A stretch of 5,797 nucleotides of DNA, from contig JAGXHB010000255.1 in the NCBI GenBank assembly GCA_024636425.1, forward strand, positions 1-5,797, read 5' to 3'. The notes under the pieces were generated by a model. It saw nothing but the letters and a program-made list of their open reading frames with translations. It was not told the origin of the DNA and did no database searches. This document shows, in pieces, positions 1 through 5,690 of this stretch; position 1 is the first letter of the stretch; every line of letters starts with the position of its first letter. The position numbers were made by a program, and so were the translations under genes. This DNA is from Roseobacter sp. GTDB taxonomy: Bacteria; Pseudomonadota; Alphaproteobacteria; Rhodobacterales; Rhodobacteraceae.

Positions 1-2
1 GT

Positions 3-122
3 CGGACGGAGGCGGTCGAGATTTGCACCGGCGATGCCCAAGCAGGCTATGGCAAGACGGCACGCGCGTTCACACCTTTCGGGGAGCTTGCCAGCAGCGA
101 CCTGAAGTTGCCCGGCTGTTAG
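3..122 (+). CDS. 3' end of an unrecognised upstream gene (partial)
   Basis: Reading from base 3 gives 39 codons ending in TAG at 120-122. The frame has the G/C-rich third positions of the genes downstream, and the peptide looks like a real C-terminus: it contains TGDAQAGYGKTARAF and ends in DLKLPGC. The gene continues beyond the left edge of the window. I do not recognise the family from so short a tail, so no function is assigned. It points the same way as the dehydrogenase gene and ends 110 bases before it, so it could be the preceding gene of the same catabolic cluster or an unrelated neighbour. No hairpin with a T-tract follows it, so read-through is possible. The main alternative is that this is non-coding flank that happens to be open in this frame. 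Confidence 0.45.
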   Translation, partial: RTEAVEICTGDAQAGYGKTARAFTPFGELASSDLKLPGC

Positions 123-164
123 TCGTCAAGCCGGCGGGGAATGCCTTTCGGGTCGTGCCGACGG

Positions 165-200
165 GTTGCCTTGCTTGCAGTGTCTTGCAAACGCGGCAAC
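165..200. promoter_or_regulatory. Extended interrupted dyad upstream of the Ldh_2 gene (candidate operator)
   Basis: The stretch has the layout GTTGCC-N4-TTGCA-N6-TGCAA-N4-GGCAAC. The outer 6-base arms (165-170 and 195-200) and the inner 5-base arms (175-179 and 186-190) share one centre, between bases 182 and 183. It lies 32 bases before the ATG at 233. A nested two-arm dyad in a gene leader fits a dimeric repressor or activator site, or an RNA stem with an internal loop. No T-tract follows, so it is not a standard terminator. No convincing -35/-10 pair was found beside it. The symmetry is observed; the regulatory role is inferred. Confidence 0.3.
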
Positions 201-218
201 AGTGCGCTGCGAACAAAC

Positions 219-225
219 AGGAAGG
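219..225 (+). promoter_or_regulatory. Ribosome binding site fixing the Ldh_2 start at 233
   Basis: AGGAAGG lies 7 bases before the ATG at 233. It supports that start over the in-frame ATG at 23, which would add 70 residues that do not resemble the family. Confidence 0.75.
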
Positions 226-232
226 CACCCCC

Positions 233-1303
233 ATGAAAATCACCGCAGATCAGCTGACGTCATTTGCAACCAGCATCCTGACCTACGCCGGCGGGGATCC
301 GGACAAGGCGGCAAGAGTGGCAGGGAGGCTGGTCAGCGCAAACCTGACCGGGCACGACAGCCACGGTGTCGGCATGATACCCGCCTATGTCGATGGTATT
401 CTGGCGGGCGAACTGGTGGCAGACGCAGACCTTGAGGTGGTGCAGGACAAGGGGCCGTTTCTGCTGGTCGACGGTCATCGCGGCTTTGGCCATATCATTG
501 CGGAAGACGCCATGCATCTGGCGATTGACCGCGCAAAGGGCAGTCATTTCGCAGTGTTATCCTTGCGCAACAGCTTCCATCTGGGGCGGCTTGGCGATTG
601 GGGCGCTATGGCGGCCGAGGCGGGATTTATCTGCATCCTTTACGCAAATGTGCAGTCACCGCGCCCCTTGGTCGCCCCCTTTGGCGGCAGCGACGCGCGG
701 TTTGTGACCAACCCTTATTGCACAGCGATCCCTGCAACAGACAAGAACCCGATGTTCCTGCTGGATATGGCTACAAGCACCATTGCGATGGGCAAGGCAC
801 GGGTCGCGCATCTGAGCGGCAAGCCTGTTCCCGCAGGGTCGCTGATCGACGCACAGGGCAATCCGACTGACGATCCGTCGGTTGTTTTTGACGATGCTGG
901 CGGGTCGCTGACCACATTCGGCGGGCACAAGGGGTTCGGGCTGGCCCTGCTGGGTGACATGCTCGGCGGATCGTTCAGCGGCGGGGGTGCTTACCTGCCC
1001 GAGCGTGAGGTGCCCTCGCGGATCGTCAACAACATGCTGGCCATCCTGATTGATCCCGATGTTTTCGGTCTGGCCCAAAGCTTTGGCATCGACATCGACA
1101 GCTATACTGACTGGGTCAAGGCGTCGCCGCCCGCACCTGGAACAAGCGGCGTGCAGATGCCGGGTGATCCGGAACGCAGCACCCGGCAAGACCGGGGTGC
1201 GAACGGTATTCCCGTTGATTCCGGCACATGGGCGCAGTTGCTGGAGACGGCGCAGAAGGCCGGGATGCCGACAGATGAAATCGAAGGTTTCGCCCAAGGT
1301 TGA
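233..1303 (+). CDS. Ldh_2-family NAD(P)-dependent 2-hydroxyacid-type oxidoreductase
   Basis: This 356-residue cytoplasmic enzyme belongs to the malate/L-lactate dehydrogenase fold (Ldh_2). The family oxidises or reduces the C2 position of small acids (malate, lactate, sulfolactate, ureidoglycolate, diketogulonate) or cyclic imino acids, using NAD(P)H. The length fits the usual 330-360. Visible signatures are DSHGVGMIP at 42-50, with the family's His at 44; NSFHLGRLG at 113-121, with the conserved His116; VTNPYCTAIP at 158-167; LDMATSTIAMGKA at 177-189; and the GGHKGFGLALL cofactor-site loop at 230-240. An Arg normally follows the SHG motif by three residues and contacts the substrate carboxylate in characterised members. 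Here that position is Met48, so substrate preference may differ. The start is set by AGGAAGG. The SDR gene follows 86 bases later on the same strand, and a TRAP uptake system lies beyond it, which suggests the enzyme acts on an imported acid or its product. Family assignment is secure; substrate and cofactor are not. Confidence 0.9.
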   Translation: MKITADQLTSFATSILTYAGGDPDKAARVAGRLVSANLTGHDSHGVGMIPAYVDGILAGELVADADLEVVQDKGPFLLVDGHRGFGHIIAEDAMHLAIDRAKGSHFAVLSLRNSFHLGRLGDWGAMAAEAGFICILYANVQSPRPLVAPFGGSDARFVTNPYCTAIPATDKNPMFLLDMATSTIAMGKARVAHLSGKPVPAGSLIDAQGNPTDDPSVVFDDAGGSLTTFGGHKGFGLALLGDMLGGSFSGGGAYLPEREVPSRIVNNMLAILIDPDVFGLAQSFGIDIDSYTDWVKASPPAPGTSGVQMPGDPERSTRQDRGANGIPVDSGTWAQLLETAQKAGMPTDEIEGFAQG

Positions 1304-1343
1304 CCCCTCGGGCTTGCGAAGCGGTGCGGCGCGTCCTAGCCTT

Positions 1344-1358
1344 GGCTGCGGGACAGCC
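1344..1358 (+). other. Small stem-loop in the dehydrogenase intergenic gap
   Basis: GGCTG and CAGCC pair around a 5-base loop, with two possible G-U pairs extending the base. No T-run follows, so it is unlikely to terminate transcription. It may be an mRNA-stability element between the Ldh_2 and SDR genes, or chance. The rest of the 86-base gap shows no clear promoter, so the two genes are probably co-transcribed. Confidence 0.2.
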
Positions 1359-1375
1359 GGTAAGGCAGCCTGCGG

Positions 1376-1383
1376 GGAGAGGG
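1376..1383 (+). promoter_or_regulatory. Ribosome binding site fixing the SDR start at 1390
   Basis: GGAGAGGG ends 6 bases before the ATG at 1390. It favours this start over the in-frame TTG at 1300 that overlaps the previous stop codon. The first beta strand of the Rossmann fold then begins about seven residues in, as is normal for the family. Confidence 0.65.
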
Positions 1384-1389
1384 AAAACC

Positions 1390-2178
1390 ATGACAGATCT
1401 TGAAGGGCGCATCGCGCTGGTAACCGGTTCGGCGACGGGTTTGGGGCGGTCGATTGCCGTCAAGCTGGCAGAGCGCGGTGCCGATGTCATCATCAACTAC
1501 GCCCGTTCTGCCGCCGAGGCTGAGGAAGCCGCGGATCTGTGTCGCAGCGAAGGCGCGCAGGTTGAAGTCGTGCAGGCGGATGTCGCGGAACAAGCGGGCT
1601 GCAAGGCCCTTGCAGAGGCGGCTGCACGTCGCGGGCGGCTCGACATTCTTGTCAATAATGCCGGCATAACGCGGCACGCGGCAGACCATAGCGATCTGGA
1701 TGCGCTGTCAAAAGACGATTTCCTGGATGTGTATGCCGTTAACGTCGTTGGCCCCTTCATGATGTTGCAGGCGACCAAACCGCTGCTTCAGGCGGCGCAT
1801 CGCACCACGGGCCGTGCCAGTGCGGTACTGAACACCTCGTCGATTGCGGGGGTCAAGGGGATCGGGTCATCCGTCGCCTATGCCGCCTCCAAGGGCGCGC
1901 TGAACACCATGACCCTGTCGCTTGCACGTGCGCTGGCCCCTGCCATTCGCGTTAACGCAATCTGTCCCGGCTTCATCGGCACGCGCTGGTTCAAGGATGC
2001 CATGGGCGAGGCGGAGTTTGAAAAGAAGCTGGCGGGCGTAGAAAGCGCCACCCCGCTGGGTGTTGCATCCGGCCCCGATGACATCGCGGATACGGCGCTG
2101 TTTTTTCTGTCGGACGCGTCACGGCATGTCACTGGCGAATTGCTGCTGGTTGATGCGGGCCTGCACCTGACGCGCTAG
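1390..2178 (+). CDS. Classical short-chain dehydrogenase/reductase (FabG-like SDR)
   Basis: This 262-residue soluble Rossmann-fold enzyme interconverts a hydroxyl and a carbonyl with NAD(P)H. All classical SDR elements are present: the cofactor loop TGSATGLG at 12-19; NNAG at 89-92; the structural Asn118; the catalytic triad Ser151, Tyr164 and Lys168 in SSIAG...YAASK with the usual 13-residue Ser-Tyr gap; and the PG motif ICPGFIGT at 191-198. The end of the second beta strand reads INYARS (35-40) rather than carrying an acidic residue. This resembles NADP-preferring FabG relatives and hints at NADP(H). The family is too broad to give a substrate. A housekeeping fatty-acid FabG is unlikely, because acpP and fabD are absent and the neighbours are another dehydrogenase and an uptake system. 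It may act on the same carbon skeleton as the Ldh_2 enzyme. No truncation or odd codon use is seen. Confidence 0.9.
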   Translation: MTDLEGRIALVTGSATGLGRSIAVKLAERGADVIINYARSAAEAEEAADLCRSEGAQVEVVQADVAEQAGCKALAEAAARRGRLDILVNNAGITRHAADHSDLDALSKDDFLDVYAVNVVGPFMMLQATKPLLQAAHRTTGRASAVLNTSSIAGVKGIGSSVAYAASKGALNTMTLSLARALAPAIRVNAICPGFIGTRWFKDAMGEAEFEKKLAGVESATPLGVASGPDDIADTALFFLSDASRHVTGELLLVDAGLHLTR

Positions 2179-2212
2179 GACAGCCTCATTCCTGCAGCCC
2201 CGCGTTCTTTTG

Positions 2213-2242
2213 TTGACACCACAAAAGCAAGCCTCCTATCCT
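2213..2242 (+). promoter_or_regulatory. Sigma70-like promoter for the TRAP receptor gene
   Basis: TTGACA at 2213-2218 matches the -35 consensus exactly. It is followed after 18 bases by TATCCT at 2237-2242, which matches four of six -10 positions. Transcription would start near 2249, giving a leader of roughly 84 bases before the ATG at 2333. It lies in the relatively AT-rich 154-base gap after the SDR gene. It implies that the transporter can be transcribed separately from the dehydrogenases. No terminator was seen between the SDR stop and this promoter, so read-through from upstream may add to it. Confidence 0.6.
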
Positions 2243-2243
2243 T

Positions 2244-2258
2244 TTCCACAATGCGGAA
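2244..2258. promoter_or_regulatory. Near-perfect 15-bp operator-like dyad at the transcription start
   Basis: TTCCACAATGCGGAA pairs in six of seven positions around a central A (TTCC.CA-a-TG.GGAA). It begins one base after the -10 box, across the expected start of transcription. A protein bound there would block initiation or promoter clearance, as in classical repression. The odd-centred, 15-base form suits several dimeric families, such as IclR or LacI. No regulator gene is visible in the window, so the family cannot be named. Confidence 0.5.
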
Positions 2259-2321
2259 CCACGTTTCACAAGAAAACGGGCCGCTGACCTGCCACGGCGT
2301 TTTGTCTGGCGGGATATATCT

Positions 2322-2327
2322 GGGAGG
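2322..2327 (+). promoter_or_regulatory. Ribosome binding site of the TRAP receptor gene
   Basis: GGGAGG lies 5 bases before the ATG at 2333. An out-of-frame ATG at 2328 opens a two-codon frame ending at 2336 that overlaps the true start, probably by chance. Confidence 0.75.
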
Positions 2328-2332
2328 ATGAC

Positions 2333-3469
2333 ATGAACTTACTGAAAACAACGGTTGTTGCGTTCGGGGTTTCGGCTTCGATGGCGGCAGCGCAAGATTT
2401 TGAGCTGCCCAAGCAGATGAGCTGGACAGCCTATGATACGGGGTCCGCCGGCTACAATCAGGCGGTGGCGATCGGTGCTGCCTTGCAAAATGCGGCAGGC
2501 GTGAACCTGCGCGTGCTGCCCGGCAAGAACGATGTGTCGCGCACCGAACCCCTGCGGCAGGGCCGGGTCGAATTTTCCGCGACCGGTGTCGGCGGTAGCT
2601 TTATGGCGCAGGAAGGCGTGTTCGACTTTGGTGCTGAAAACTGGGGCCCTCAGCCGATCCGGGTGCTGCTGGCCAACAATGGCGGCGCGATCAACCTTGC
2701 CGTGGGCGTTGCGGGCGATCTGGGCATCGAAACCTATGCTGATCTCAAAGGCAAGCGCGTGTCCTATATCGTTGGGGCACCTGCCTTGAACGTCAACACC
2801 GAAGCCTACCTTGCCTATGGTGGCCTGACTTGGGATGATGTCGAACGCGTTGATTTCGGTGGCTTCGGCGCAAGCTGGACCGGTCTGATCGAAGGGCAGG
2901 TGGATGCCGCATTTGCCTCGACAAACTCTGGCAAGGCATACGAGGCGGAAGCGGGTCCGCGCGGGCTGTTCTGGCCTCCGATTGATCCCGACGACACCGA
3001 AGGCTTTGCACGGATGCAAGAGATCGCACCGTTCTTTACCGTGAACAAGGCCAGCGTTGGGGCCACGATTGACGGGACTGACGGCTATCAGGGCGCAGGT
3101 TATGCCTATCCCGTCCTGACGGCGATCGCGGCCACAGATACCGATCTGGTCTACAACATGACCAAGGCGATGGTCGAGCTTTTCCCCCGATATGACGGCA
3201 ACTCACCGGGTATCGGTGGCTGGGCGCTGGACAAGCAGAACATGAAATGGGTCGTTCCCTATCATGAAGGCGCGGTTCGCTTTTTCGAAGAAGCGGGTGT
3301 CTGGTCGGAAGATGCGCAAGCCCACAACGACGACCTGATTGCCCGTCAGGAAGCGCTTTCTGCTGCATGGGAAGCGACCAAGGCATCAAACCCGTCCGAT
3401 TGGGAAGCAGCCTGGGCCGAAGCGCGCCGCAAGGCATTGGCAGACGGCGGTTTCGCGGTCGTATTCTAA
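2333..3469 (+). CDS. TAXI-family TRAP transporter periplasmic solute receptor
   Basis: The 378-residue product is an exported binding protein that would capture a substrate in the periplasm and deliver it to the permease encoded next. Residues 1-20 form a Sec signal peptide: Lys5, a hydrophobic core, then AAA before Gln21. The mature part shows the TAXI layout. YDTGSAGYNQAVAIGAAL (34-51) occupies the place of the usual GTGxxGGxYYPxGxAL loop. It is followed by a segment like RTEPLRQGRVEFSATG (70-85), and by a second-lobe DLKGKRVSYIVGAPALN start near residue 137. The C-terminus is a long charged, Trp-rich helical stretch. It is somewhat longer than the common TAXI length of about 320. Ligands of characterised TAXI proteins are few (glutamate or glutamine, for example), so the substrate is open. 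It has its own promoter and operator-like dyad, and a hairpin with a T-tract follows it, both consistent with high and regulated receptor expression. Confidence 0.88.
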   Translation: MNLLKTTVVAFGVSASMAAAQDFELPKQMSWTAYDTGSAGYNQAVAIGAALQNAAGVNLRVLPGKNDVSRTEPLRQGRVEFSATGVGGSFMAQEGVFDFGAENWGPQPIRVLLANNGGAINLAVGVAGDLGIETYADLKGKRVSYIVGAPALNVNTEAYLAYGGLTWDDVERVDFGGFGASWTGLIEGQVDAAFASTNSGKAYEAEAGPRGLFWPPIDPDDTEGFARMQEIAPFFTVNKASVGATIDGTDGYQGAGYAYPVLTAIAATDTDLVYNMTKAMVELFPRYDGNSPGIGGWALDKQNMKWVVPYHEGAVRFFEEAGVWSEDAQAHNDDLIARQEALSAAWEATKASNPSDWEAAWAEARRKALADGGFAVVF

Positions 3470-3473
3470 ACCG

Positions 3474-3487
3474 CATCACCCGTGATG
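3474..3487. repeat. Short perfect palindrome after the receptor stop
   Basis: CATCACCCGTGATG is a 6-base inverted repeat around CC (as RNA, a 5-bp stem with a 4-base loop), beginning 4 bases after the receptor stop codon. It sits directly against the terminator-like hairpin, giving two stem-loops in tandem. It could protect the receptor mRNA 3' end or bind a protein. It is short enough to be chance. Confidence 0.3.
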
Positions 3488-3525
3488 AAGCTGGCCGTTC
3501 TTTGCATCGGCCAGTTTGCTTTTTT
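3488..3525 (+). terminator. Intrinsic terminator or attenuator between receptor and permease
   Basis: CTGGCCG (3491-3497) and CGGCCAG (3508-3514) form a perfect 7-bp stem with a 10-base loop. A G-U and two A-U pairs extend it to 10 pairs. The T-rich run TTTGCTTTTTT follows at 3515-3525. This is the classical Rho-independent layout. It lies inside the 77-base gap between two genes that must work together, and no separate promoter for the permease is evident, so partial termination is the likely outcome. That would yield more receptor than permease, a common need in binding-protein transporters, and the stem may also stabilise the upstream mRNA. Confidence 0.7.
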
Positions 3526-3546
3526 CAGCCTTCAAGCGAGTGAGCC

Positions 3547-5541
3547 ATGACCGAGCAGTCTTCACCGTCGTCGATACAACCGAAGTTCGAAGAGATCGCC
3601 ATCGACGGGGCGACACCGGCTGAGCGGATCAGCGGGGCGGCCCGTTGGGTGGTCGTGATCGGCACCTTGCTGGCGCTGGTGCTTGTGGTCAACCAACTGT
3701 TCAACCTGCAGCTTTTCAGCATCGTGCTGATTGATGGGCGTTATCTTTATATCCTCGGCGGCATTTTTCTTGCGCTGACTTTTCTGATCTTCCAGATGCG
3801 CGGCGGCAAGGGCGGGGTGCCCTCGATCCTCGACTGGGTGTTCTTTGCGGCGGCGGGGGGGTGTACCGTATATCTGTCGCAAACCGCGCAGCAGAACCTG
3901 TCGCAGGGTTGGGAATATGCAGCCCCTGAAACGGCCCAATATGTGTCGGTCGTGTTCTTCTTTCTGATCCTCGAAGCAACGCGCAGGGCAGGGGGGCTTG
4001 TGCTGTTCCTGATCGTGACCCTGTTTGCTTTCTACCCGACATTCGCGGGCCATGTGCCTGATCCGTTTTCCGGCTTTCAAAGCACGTTCCTTCAGACCGT
4101 CCCCTATCACATTTACTCCGCCGAAAGCTCTTTCGGTATTCCAATGAAGGCGTTTGGCGGTGTCGTCATCGGCTTCATCCTCTTCGGCGCGGTATTGCAG
4201 CGCACCGGAGGCGGGCAGTTCTTCAACGATCTGGCCCTGGGGCTGGTGGGCGGCTATCGCGGTGGTGCCGCCAAGGTGTCGATCTTTGCCAGCGGTTTCA
4301 TGGGGTCAATGTCGGGCTCTGTCATCTCGAACGTGCTGACAACCGGGGCGGTTTCCATTCCCGCGATGCGCAAGACCGGTTTTTCGGCCAAGACCGCCGC
4401 CGCGACCGAGGCCTGCGCATCGACGGGCGGCGTGCTGATGCCGCCGATCATGGGGGCGACCGCCTTTGTAATGGCATCATTCCTGTCGCGCCCTTACGTC
4501 GAAATCGCACTGGCCGCGGCCATTCCAAGCATCTTGTTTTATTGGGGCCTGTTCACGCAGATCGACGCCTATTCGGCCAAGCGCGGCCTGCGGGGGTTGC
4601 CGAAACCCGATCTGCCCCGCCTGCGCGAGGTGATGATCGAAGGCTGGCCCTATATCTTCGTCTTTGCGCTGCTTTTGTACATGATGATTGTACTGCGTCA
4701 GGAATCCTCGGCACCATTCTATGCCACGGCACTGCTTCTGGTCGTCAACCAGTTCCGCGCCAGCCACCGGCTTAACCTTGTCAGGTTGGGCAACATGGTC
4801 GTAGGGGTCGGCATGGGGCTGGCGGAACTGACGGCGATCTTGCTGGGGGTCGGATTGATCGTCGGGTCTTTCTCCGCGACGGGTCTTGCCGGTACGCTGG
4901 TAAACGAACTGGTGTTTCTTGCCGGTGACAGCACGCTGATCCTGCTGCTGACGGGGGCCATCACGGCGTTTATCTTTGGCATGGGGATGACGGTTACCGC
5001 CTGCTACATCTTTCTTGCCGTGGTTCTGGCTCCGGCACTCGAGGCCGGTGGGCTGAACCAGCTCGCCGTGCATCTGTTCATCCTGTATTGGGGAATGGTC
5101 AGCTATATCACACCGCCGGTCGCATTGGGGGCGTTTGCCGCCTCCACGATGGCTGGGTCGAACCCCATCGCCACGGGGTTCGAGGCGATGCGCCTTGGCG
5201 GCGTGATCTATATTGCGCCCTTCTTTTTCGTGCTGAACCCGGCGCTGATCGGGCAGGCCCCGGCGTGGGAAGTCACTGTCGCGCTGAGCTGTGCGCTGAT
5301 CGGCGTCGCGATGATCTCGGCGGCGTTGCAAGGTTATGTAAGCCTCATCGGTCCGCTAGAGGGGCGGTTCGGATATCCCATGCGCGTCATGCTGTTCATT
5401 GGTGGGGTGCTGATCGCCATGCCTCAGAACAATCTGGCGAACCTTGGCTATGCGCTGTCCTTTGCCATCGGGGCCATCTTGTGCGCGCTTCCCGTTGTGA
5501 TGGCATGGCGCGCAAATGCGCATGATCCGCGTCCCGCCTAG
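3547..5541 (+). CDS. Fused TRAP transporter permease (4TM/12TM small plus large subunit, TAXI-associated)
   Basis: The 664-residue inner-membrane protein joins the TRAP small (DctQ-like) and large (DctM-like) subunits in one chain, as is usual for TAXI systems. After a hydrophilic, cytoplasm-like N-terminus of about 32 residues there are roughly 17-18 hydrophobic segments (for example 33-52, 66-84, 149-166, 203-219, 318-338, 367-384, 422-447, 462-498, 552-569, 632-654). DctM-type signatures are GGAAKVSIFASGFMGSMSGSVISN at 239-262 (quoted in parts: GGAAKVSIF, then GSMSGSVISN), the TEACASTGGVLMPPIMGA region at 287-304, and YWGMVSYITPPVALGAFAA at 513-531. Segments beyond about 570 are an extra C-terminal membrane region seen in such fusions. 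It would import the receptor's ligand using a cation gradient, sodium in the characterised TRAP systems. The ATG at 3547 has only a weak ribosome site (GAG or GTGAG nearby), consistent with lower expression than the receptor. No separate small-subunit gene is present or needed. Confidence 0.9.
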   Translation: MTEQSSPSSIQPKFEEIAIDGATPAERISGAARWVVVIGTLLALVLVVNQLFNLQLFSIVLIDGRYLYILGGIFLALTFLIFQMRGGKGGVPSILDWVFFAAAGGCTVYLSQTAQQNLSQGWEYAAPETAQYVSVVFFFLILEATRRAGGLVLFLIVTLFAFYPTFAGHVPDPFSGFQSTFLQTVPYHIYSAESSFGIPMKAFGGVVIGFILFGAVLQRTGGGQFFNDLALGLVGGYRGGAAKVSIFASGFMGSMSGSVISNVLTTGAVSIPAMRKTGFSAKTAAATEACASTGGVLMPPIMGATAFVMASFLSRPYVEIALAAAIPSILFYWGLFTQIDAYSAKRGLRGLPKPDLPRLREVMIEGWPYIFVFALLLYMMIVLRQESSAPFYATALLLVVNQFRASHRLNLVRLGNMVVGVGMGLAELTAILLGVGLIVGSFSATGLAGTLVNELVFLAGDSTLILLLTGAITAFIFGMGMTVTACYIFLAVVLAPALEAGGLNQLAVHLFILYWGMVSYITPPVALGAFAASTMAGSNPIATGFEAMRLGGVIYIAPFFFVLNPALIGQAPAWEVTVALSCALIGVAMISAALQGYVSLIGPLEGRFGYPMRVMLFIGGVLIAMPQNNLANLGYALSFAIGAILCALPVVMAWRANAHDPRPA

Positions 5542-5590
5542 ACCGAGGGCAGCGTGACCGGATTTCAGGTCGTTATGTGACAAATATGGA

Positions 5591-5617
5591 GGGGCCGCGG
5601 AGGAAACCCGCGGCCCC
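5591..5617. terminator. Strong GC hairpin after the permease (probable terminator)
   Basis: GGGGCCGCGG (5591-5600) and CCGCGGCCCC (5608-5617) form a perfect 10-bp stem with a 7-base loop, beginning 49 bases after the permease stop. A strong stem here marks the end of the transporter transcript. The downstream side lacks a clear T-run on the + strand, so termination may be Rho-assisted or the stem may mainly protect the mRNA. The opposite strand has a slightly more T-rich tail after the stem. Confidence 0.5.
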
Positions 5618-5618
5618 C

Positions 5619-5647
5619 CTGTCATGTGGCGGCATATGCGCTATTAT
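5619..5647 (+). promoter_or_regulatory. Candidate promoter for the last, partial gene
   Basis: CTGTCA at 5619-5624 matches four of six -35 positions. TATTAT at 5642-5647 matches five of six -10 positions, with a 17-base spacer. The -35 starts immediately after the hairpin, as expected for a new transcription unit. The spacer holds the 8-base palindrome GCATATGC (5632-5639), whose role is unknown. Confidence 0.4.
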
Positions 5648-5690
5648 AAGATTGAACACCCTGTACTGAACGCCTTCGAGGATCCATCCC

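Noticed and set aside
23..232. N-terminal extension of the Ldh_2 protein from an in-frame ATG at 23
   Set aside because: The extra 70 residues are rich in Arg and Cys and unlike the family, they overlap a better coding frame at 3-122, and the ATG at 233 has a strong ribosome binding site and gives the normal family length.
656..1297. 213-codon minus-strand frame opposite the Ldh_2 gene
   Set aside because: It is an antisense shadow of a gene whose motifs are intact; its composition is Arg/Gly/Pro/Cys-rich without motifs.
1300..1389. TTG start of the SDR overlapping the Ldh_2 stop codon
   Set aside because: It would add 30 residues before the first Rossmann strand and has no better ribosome site; the ATG at 1390 has GGAGAGGG and fits the family.
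2262..2278. CGTTT-N7-AAACG dyad in the receptor leader as a second operator
   Set aside because: The arms are short, the inner positions do not pair, and it does not resemble the stronger dyad at 2244-2258.
2313..2320. GATATATC palindrome as a -10 box or operator
   Set aside because: It lies directly before the ribosome binding site, leaving almost no leader, and no -35 element is suitably placed.
2339..3019. 226-codon minus-strand frame opposite the receptor
   Set aside because: It has no family features or plausible start context, and it lies wholly opposite the well-supported TAXI gene.
4477..5331. Long open frame on the minus strand (284 codons) opposite the permease
   Set aside because: Its translation is dominated by Arg, Gln, Asp and His with no recognisable fold. 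It is the antisense shadow of a GC-rich membrane-protein gene with clear TRAP motifs.
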